This document shows, piece by piece, positions 5,651 to 7,860 of a stretch of DNA of 7,860 nucleotides. Positions within the stretch are counted from its first letter, which is position 1, and every line of letters begins with the position of its first letter. The position numbers and the translations under genes are program-made. The stretch is from JBBTQZ01 sp964489135 (GTDB lineage Bacteria > Patescibacteriota > Minisyncoccia > Phycocordibacterales > WO2-35-19), in the NCBI GenBank assembly GCA_964489135.1, contig CAZAXK010000023.1:1-7860 (forward strand), read 5' to 3'. Under the pieces are notes generated by a model, which had not been told where the DNA came from, did no database searches, and saw nothing but the letters and a program-made list of their open reading frames with translations.

Positions 5651-5697
5651 CAAAAGGGGAAACGGATAGTTCCCTCTTTGTGGCTCCTTGACTATCC
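5651..5697 (+). promoter_or_regulatory. Predicted H-type pseudoknot in the leader of the cold-shock-like gene
   Basis: Stem 1 pairs CAAAAGGGGAA (5651-5661) with TTCCCTCTTTG (5670-5680), 11 positions with one A-C mismatch and one G-U pair. Its 8-nt loop contains GGATAG (5664-5669), which is perfectly complementary to CTATCC (5692-5697). This gives a classic loop-downstream pseudoknot. A smaller hairpin, GGCC-AATTTC-GGCC (5629-5642), precedes it. CTCC at 5684-5687, in the connecting strand, can pair with the Shine-Dalgarno GGAG. The layout suits a riboswitch or temperature- or protein-controlled leader. Pairings are by eye; no known riboswitch class is recognised. Confidence 0.55.
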
Positions 5698-5717
5698 TAT
5701 AGCTAAACTGACTGACT

Positions 5718-5721
5718 GGAG
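5718..5721 (+). promoter_or_regulatory. Shine-Dalgarno of the cold-shock-like gene
   Basis: GGAG lies 6 nt before the ATG at 5728, which fixes the start. It is the only textbook ribosome-binding site in the window. It abuts three tandem ACTG units (5707-5718). Confidence 0.75.
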
Positions 5722-5727
5722 AAAATA

Positions 5728-6858
5728 ATGAACGCACTGACTTCGACTCGTTTAGTTGGACGCATCGGCACTGTGCCGGGCGGCGACGGCTACGGGTTCA
5801 TCTCACTTTCCTCTGTGGAGAGGGCGGATGGTGCCCCCCATGGACTGGAAACCACCAAAGATATTTTCATTCACCAGGACGATTGCAGCGCCAAGCTGCA
5901 TCCTGGCATGTTGGTGGAATTTGATACGGTTCCTCGGATTGGCCACCTCGGCGAATTTCGTGCAACCGCGGCGACCGAGTTGCTGGAAGCTGAACTTGTT
6001 CCGGCAAAAGAGACAACAATCGCCGGCTTCTCTGCTCCGTTGCCATTCAATACGGCAACAGAGATTCAAATCGCCAACACCAAGTTGCCCATCCATTTTC
6101 GCATGAAGGTGGTGCCGGCTGAAACGATAGAGAAGGTCGTGCAAAACAAACCAATGCCCGGGATTCCTCGGCAATTCGGCCGCGGTACACCGGAAGAAGA
6201 GCAGCAATTACTCAGCGCTTTTCTTCTTCATCTCTTCCCGGCGATGGCACAATTCGGAGCCGACTTTCGAGTGCTCGATTTTCAAGACAATGAACTGGAC
6301 TCAAAAGTCCAGCAAGCGGCTGAGGACTTGGCGTCTCTCGGAATGGGTGCTCATGTGAGCCGGATGCAGAACGAGGTTAACCATTTTAAGGCGACTCGCA
6401 ATGCGATCAAATTCACTGCAGAGGAAGGTCTGGTTCGTCCCGATACCATAGTGCCGATTCGGTATCTCCCCGATTTATTCATGGCTGTTCCGGTGTGGTT
6501 CTACTACGCCGACCAGGCCAACATGGAAGGTCTCAAAGGAACGCAGACCAGTAACGACCCTGCGGTTCATCCGTGGACGAAGCATTTCTGCGACTTGTTC
6601 CCGGGCAATCGGCGTTGGGCGGACACATTCCAGCTCTACAACCGCCGTATGCGATCTCTCGCGGATTACGGTGGCGAAGGGTTTGATGTCATACCGCCAG
6701 TTGTGGCTCGGCGCCTGAAGTCGGCGATCAAAGTTTTTGACTTTGTGGTCATCGCTACACCATATCATGATCTCGTTGGTCGCGATTGGCAGGACTTGGA
6801 GTGGCTCCGTAGCATCGATCCCGACGTTGCCGCCGTTTGTTATTCTCACCCTTTCTGA
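5728..6858 (+). CDS. Cold-shock-like domain protein with unrecognised C-terminal region; 3' end probably chimeric
   Basis: The product is 376 residues. Residues 9-86 look like a cold-shock/OB-fold domain: GYGFISL (21-27) fits RNP1, DIFIHQDD (45-52) fits RNP2, and PGMLVEFDTV followed by FRATAATELL completes the barrel. About 17 residues (SSVERADGAPHGLETTK) are inserted between the two RNP motifs. I do not recognise residues 95-365. They include PMPGIPRQFGRGT (142-154), an acidic helix, a W/Y/F-rich stretch (PVWFYYADQ, 255-263), HPWTKHFCDLFPGNRRW (281-297) and ATPYHDLVGRDWQDLEWL (343-360). No membrane segment is seen. The gene is more GC-rich than its neighbours: 31/60 and 37/60 G+C at 6181-6240 and 6601-6660, against 17/60, 25/60 and 29/60 in three lines of lepB and the HisRS-like gene. 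The last 11 residues (366-376) are the antisense of a surface-protein repeat, so the natural C-terminus is probably lost. Its role may be RNA binding. Confidence 0.75.
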   Translation: MNALTSTRLVGRIGTVPGGDGYGFISLSSVERADGAPHGLETTKDIFIHQDDCSAKLHPGMLVEFDTVPRIGHLGEFRATAATELLEAELVPAKETTIAGFSAPLPFNTATEIQIANTKLPIHFRMKVVPAETIEKVVQNKPMPGIPRQFGRGTPEEEQQLLSAFLLHLFPAMAQFGADFRVLDFQDNELDSKVQQAAEDLASLGMGAHVSRMQNEVNHFKATRNAIKFTAEEGLVRPDTIVPIRYLPDLFMAVPVWFYYADQANMEGLKGTQTSNDPAVHPWTKHFCDLFPGNRRWADTFQLYNRRMRSLADYGGEGFDVIPPVVARRLKSAIKVFDFVVIATPYHDLVGRDWQDLEWLRSIDPDVAAVCYSHPF

Positions 6859-7860
6859 CCCAGCTGTATCAAACCTGATAGCATTTGTAATACCCGCTGA
6901 CCCAGTAGAACCATAAACAATCATTTTCGCCCCACCCGAATCACCAAAAGTGCCAGCTGTTGCAGGAGAATAAAAATTCCAAGCAGTCGCACTACCTGCA
7001 ACATCTAGTTTCTGACCCGGTCCCGTCGTCCCGATGCCGACGTTGCCTGCATTTGTTATTACCATATTTACCGATGTGACAGAACTGAGTGGTGCCACAG
7101 CCTGAGTTGAAAAACCTATACTTCTATTATCTGAATGGAACAATGCACCTCCATATGAACCGGAAGAACCAATGGAGTCACTTTCTCCTAATTGAAGCAG
7201 TGGCAAAGTTCCATTATTATATCTGCCCACCCACAATGCGGGACTGTTTAAGGTAGTTTGAAATATATCCAATTTCGCTTGTGGGGAAGTCGTCCCAATC
7301 CCGACGTTGCCTGAAGCATTAATGATAAAGGGAGAAGTGTCAGGTGAAGCAGAGTCTTCTGCAAGAAAGACAGGGTCAGTGCCTGTTTGAGTGATGGAGA
7401 GCATACCCCACGGAGTAGAGCTTCCAATACCGATAACGGATGTGGTGGCTGATTTGCCAGCCGCACCGTGTGTCCAAGCGTCGTAGCTTGAAAGAGGAGT
7501 GAAGCCAAAGATAGAAGATGAGGCGGCGGTATTTACTAGCCCATTAGTGCCAGTGTAGAGGATGCCTTGAGAAAGTGAGGGGAGGAAGAAACTGCCTGAT
7601 TGAGTAGAGGAGGCGGTGGAGAGAAAGCCATTGAGCAGGCCGATAGTGGTGGAAGTTGAGACACCCCACGAGGTTGGAGTGAAAGGCCAAGCGAAAGAGG
7701 AGCCGCCAGAGCCACAAGCCCCCAATTCATAAGTGAAAGGTGAGTCGTCAGAGACTTTTAGGCAGTCACCCACGTCGCCTGCGGTAGCTGTGCCGATACC
7801 AGTGCCACCACCCCACGGAAAGAGCAAAGTCGCACCCTCAGACCTGTTCACAATAAACAG
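6475..7860 (-). CDS. Partial CPR surface/fibre-like repeat protein; 5' end outside window, 3' end runs into antisense DNA
   Basis: The minus-strand frame is open to the right edge; a GTG at 7851 is only an internal valine codon of ...LFIVNRSEGATLL. About 345 residues (7860 to about 6818) are Gly/Ser/Thr/Ala-rich, with the repeated GNVGIGTT motif: GNVGIGTTSPQAKLDI, GNVGIGTTGPGQKLDVAG, a truncated GGNVGID, and a degenerate VIGIGSSTPWGMLSI. Stretches such as WPFTPTSWGVSTSTTIG and SQGILYTGTNGLVNTAASS match the style of large secreted repeat proteins of CPR bacteria, related in pattern to phage tail-fibre stalks. Such proteins probably act at the cell surface in adhesion. From about 6817 the frame continues for about 114 residues through the antisense of the cold-shock-like gene and loses this composition (many R, E, H, V), so that tail is unlikely to be genuine. 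The true C-terminal domain is missing. Confidence 0.7.
   Translation of the reverse strand: MFIVNRSEGATLLFPWGGGTGIGTATAGDVGDCLKVSDDSPFTYELGACGSGGSSFAWPFTPTSWGVSTSTTIGLLNGFLSTASSTQSGSFFLPSLSQGILYTGTNGLVNTAASSSIFGFTPLSSYDAWTHGAAGKSATTSVIGIGSSTPWGMLSITQTGTDPVFLAEDSASPDTSPFIINASGNVGIGTTSPQAKLDIFQTTLNSPALWVGRYNNGTLPLLQLGESDSIGSSGSYGGALFHSDNRSIGFSTQAVAPLSSVTSVNMVITNAGNVGIGTTGPGQKLDVAGSATAWNFYSPATAGTFGDSGGAKMIVYGSTGSAGITNAIRFDTAGSERVRITNGGNVGIDATEPLQVLPIATNEIMIWCSDDHKVKNFDRRLQAPSHNWRYDIKPFATVIRERSHTAVVELECVRPTPIAREQVAEMLRPRMNRRVVTGLRSFETFHVGLVGVVEPHRNSHE
6818..7326. repeat. Direct DNA repeats encoding the GNVGIGTT motif
   Basis: The 14-mer ATCCCGACGTTGCC occurs exactly at 6818-6831 and 7298-7311, and with one difference at 7034-7047. 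The first and second positional copies also share TTTGTTATT further along (6836-6844 and 7052-7060). A weaker, protein-level copy lies at 7393-7440. On the minus strand each unit begins a GNVGIG repeat of the surface protein. The copy at 6818 marks the junction with the cold-shock-like gene. Confidence 0.8.

Noticed and set aside
5756..6207. Alternative frames on both strands within the cold-shock-like gene
   Set aside because: They lack a ribosome-binding site and show Arg/Ser/Cys-rich shadow composition; the frame starting at 5728 has a strong Shine-Dalgarno and an OB-fold-like domain.
6475..6816. Open minus-strand frame extending the surface protein by about 114 residues
   Set aside because: It is antisense to the well-formed cold-shock-like gene, loses the Gly/Ser/Thr repeat composition and shows no domain; it is open by chance after the junction.
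1..7860. CRISPR array, tRNA, rRNA, insertion sequence
   Set aside because: No regularly spaced repeats with unique spacers, no cloverleaf, no transposase and no terminal inverted repeats were found; the only repeats are within the surface-protein gene.

Overview
The window looks like a chromosomal segment from a Candidate Phyla Radiation (Patescibacteria, probably Parcubacteria-like) bacterium. This rests on several things seen together: small single-domain versions of housekeeping proteins, a four-repeat S1 protein, a short peptidyl-tRNA hydrolase, a degenerate HisRS paralogue beside signal peptidase I, and a low-complexity surface protein with GNVGIGTT repeats of the kind common in these genomes. 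TGA is used as an ordinary stop codon, so there is no sign of the TGA-glycine code of Gracilibacteria and Absconditabacteria. Lineage is inference; no rRNA or tRNA gene is present.

Layout, left to right. Positions 1-68 hold the start of a minus-strand gene that leaves the window. An AT-rich gap follows, with one perfect DnaA-box 9-mer. Three minus-strand genes come next: a membrane-anchored DUF192 protein, a small RRM RNA-binding protein with its own promoter and a leader of about 100 nt, and a membrane-anchored YceI-family protein. YceI and the plus-strand ribosomal protein S1 gene are divergent, and their predicted promoters overlap on a palindromic operator-like site. S1 and pth (minus) converge on an elaborate shared terminator. 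pth and lepB (plus) diverge from a 54-bp gap. lepB is followed after 6 bp by the HisRS-like paralogue, probably in one operon.

From about 5586 the character changes. A strong extended -10 promoter drives a more GC-rich gene for a 376-residue protein with an N-terminal cold-shock-like domain and an unrecognised C-terminal region. Its leader can be folded by eye into an H-type pseudoknot followed by a good Shine-Dalgarno. The last dozen codons of this gene are the antisense of a GNVGIGTT repeat belonging to a minus-strand surface-protein gene that fills the rest of the window. The two genes therefore meet head to head at a repeated 14-mer, by real recombination or by an assembly chimera.

Common themes are RNA binding and translation (RRM, S1, Pth, HisRS-like, cold-shock-like) and the cell envelope (DUF192, YceI, signal peptidase, surface repeat protein). 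The points most worth a second look are the cold-shock-like protein with its pseudoknot leader, the chimeric junction near 6818, and the HisRS-like protein lacking recognisable catalytic motifs.
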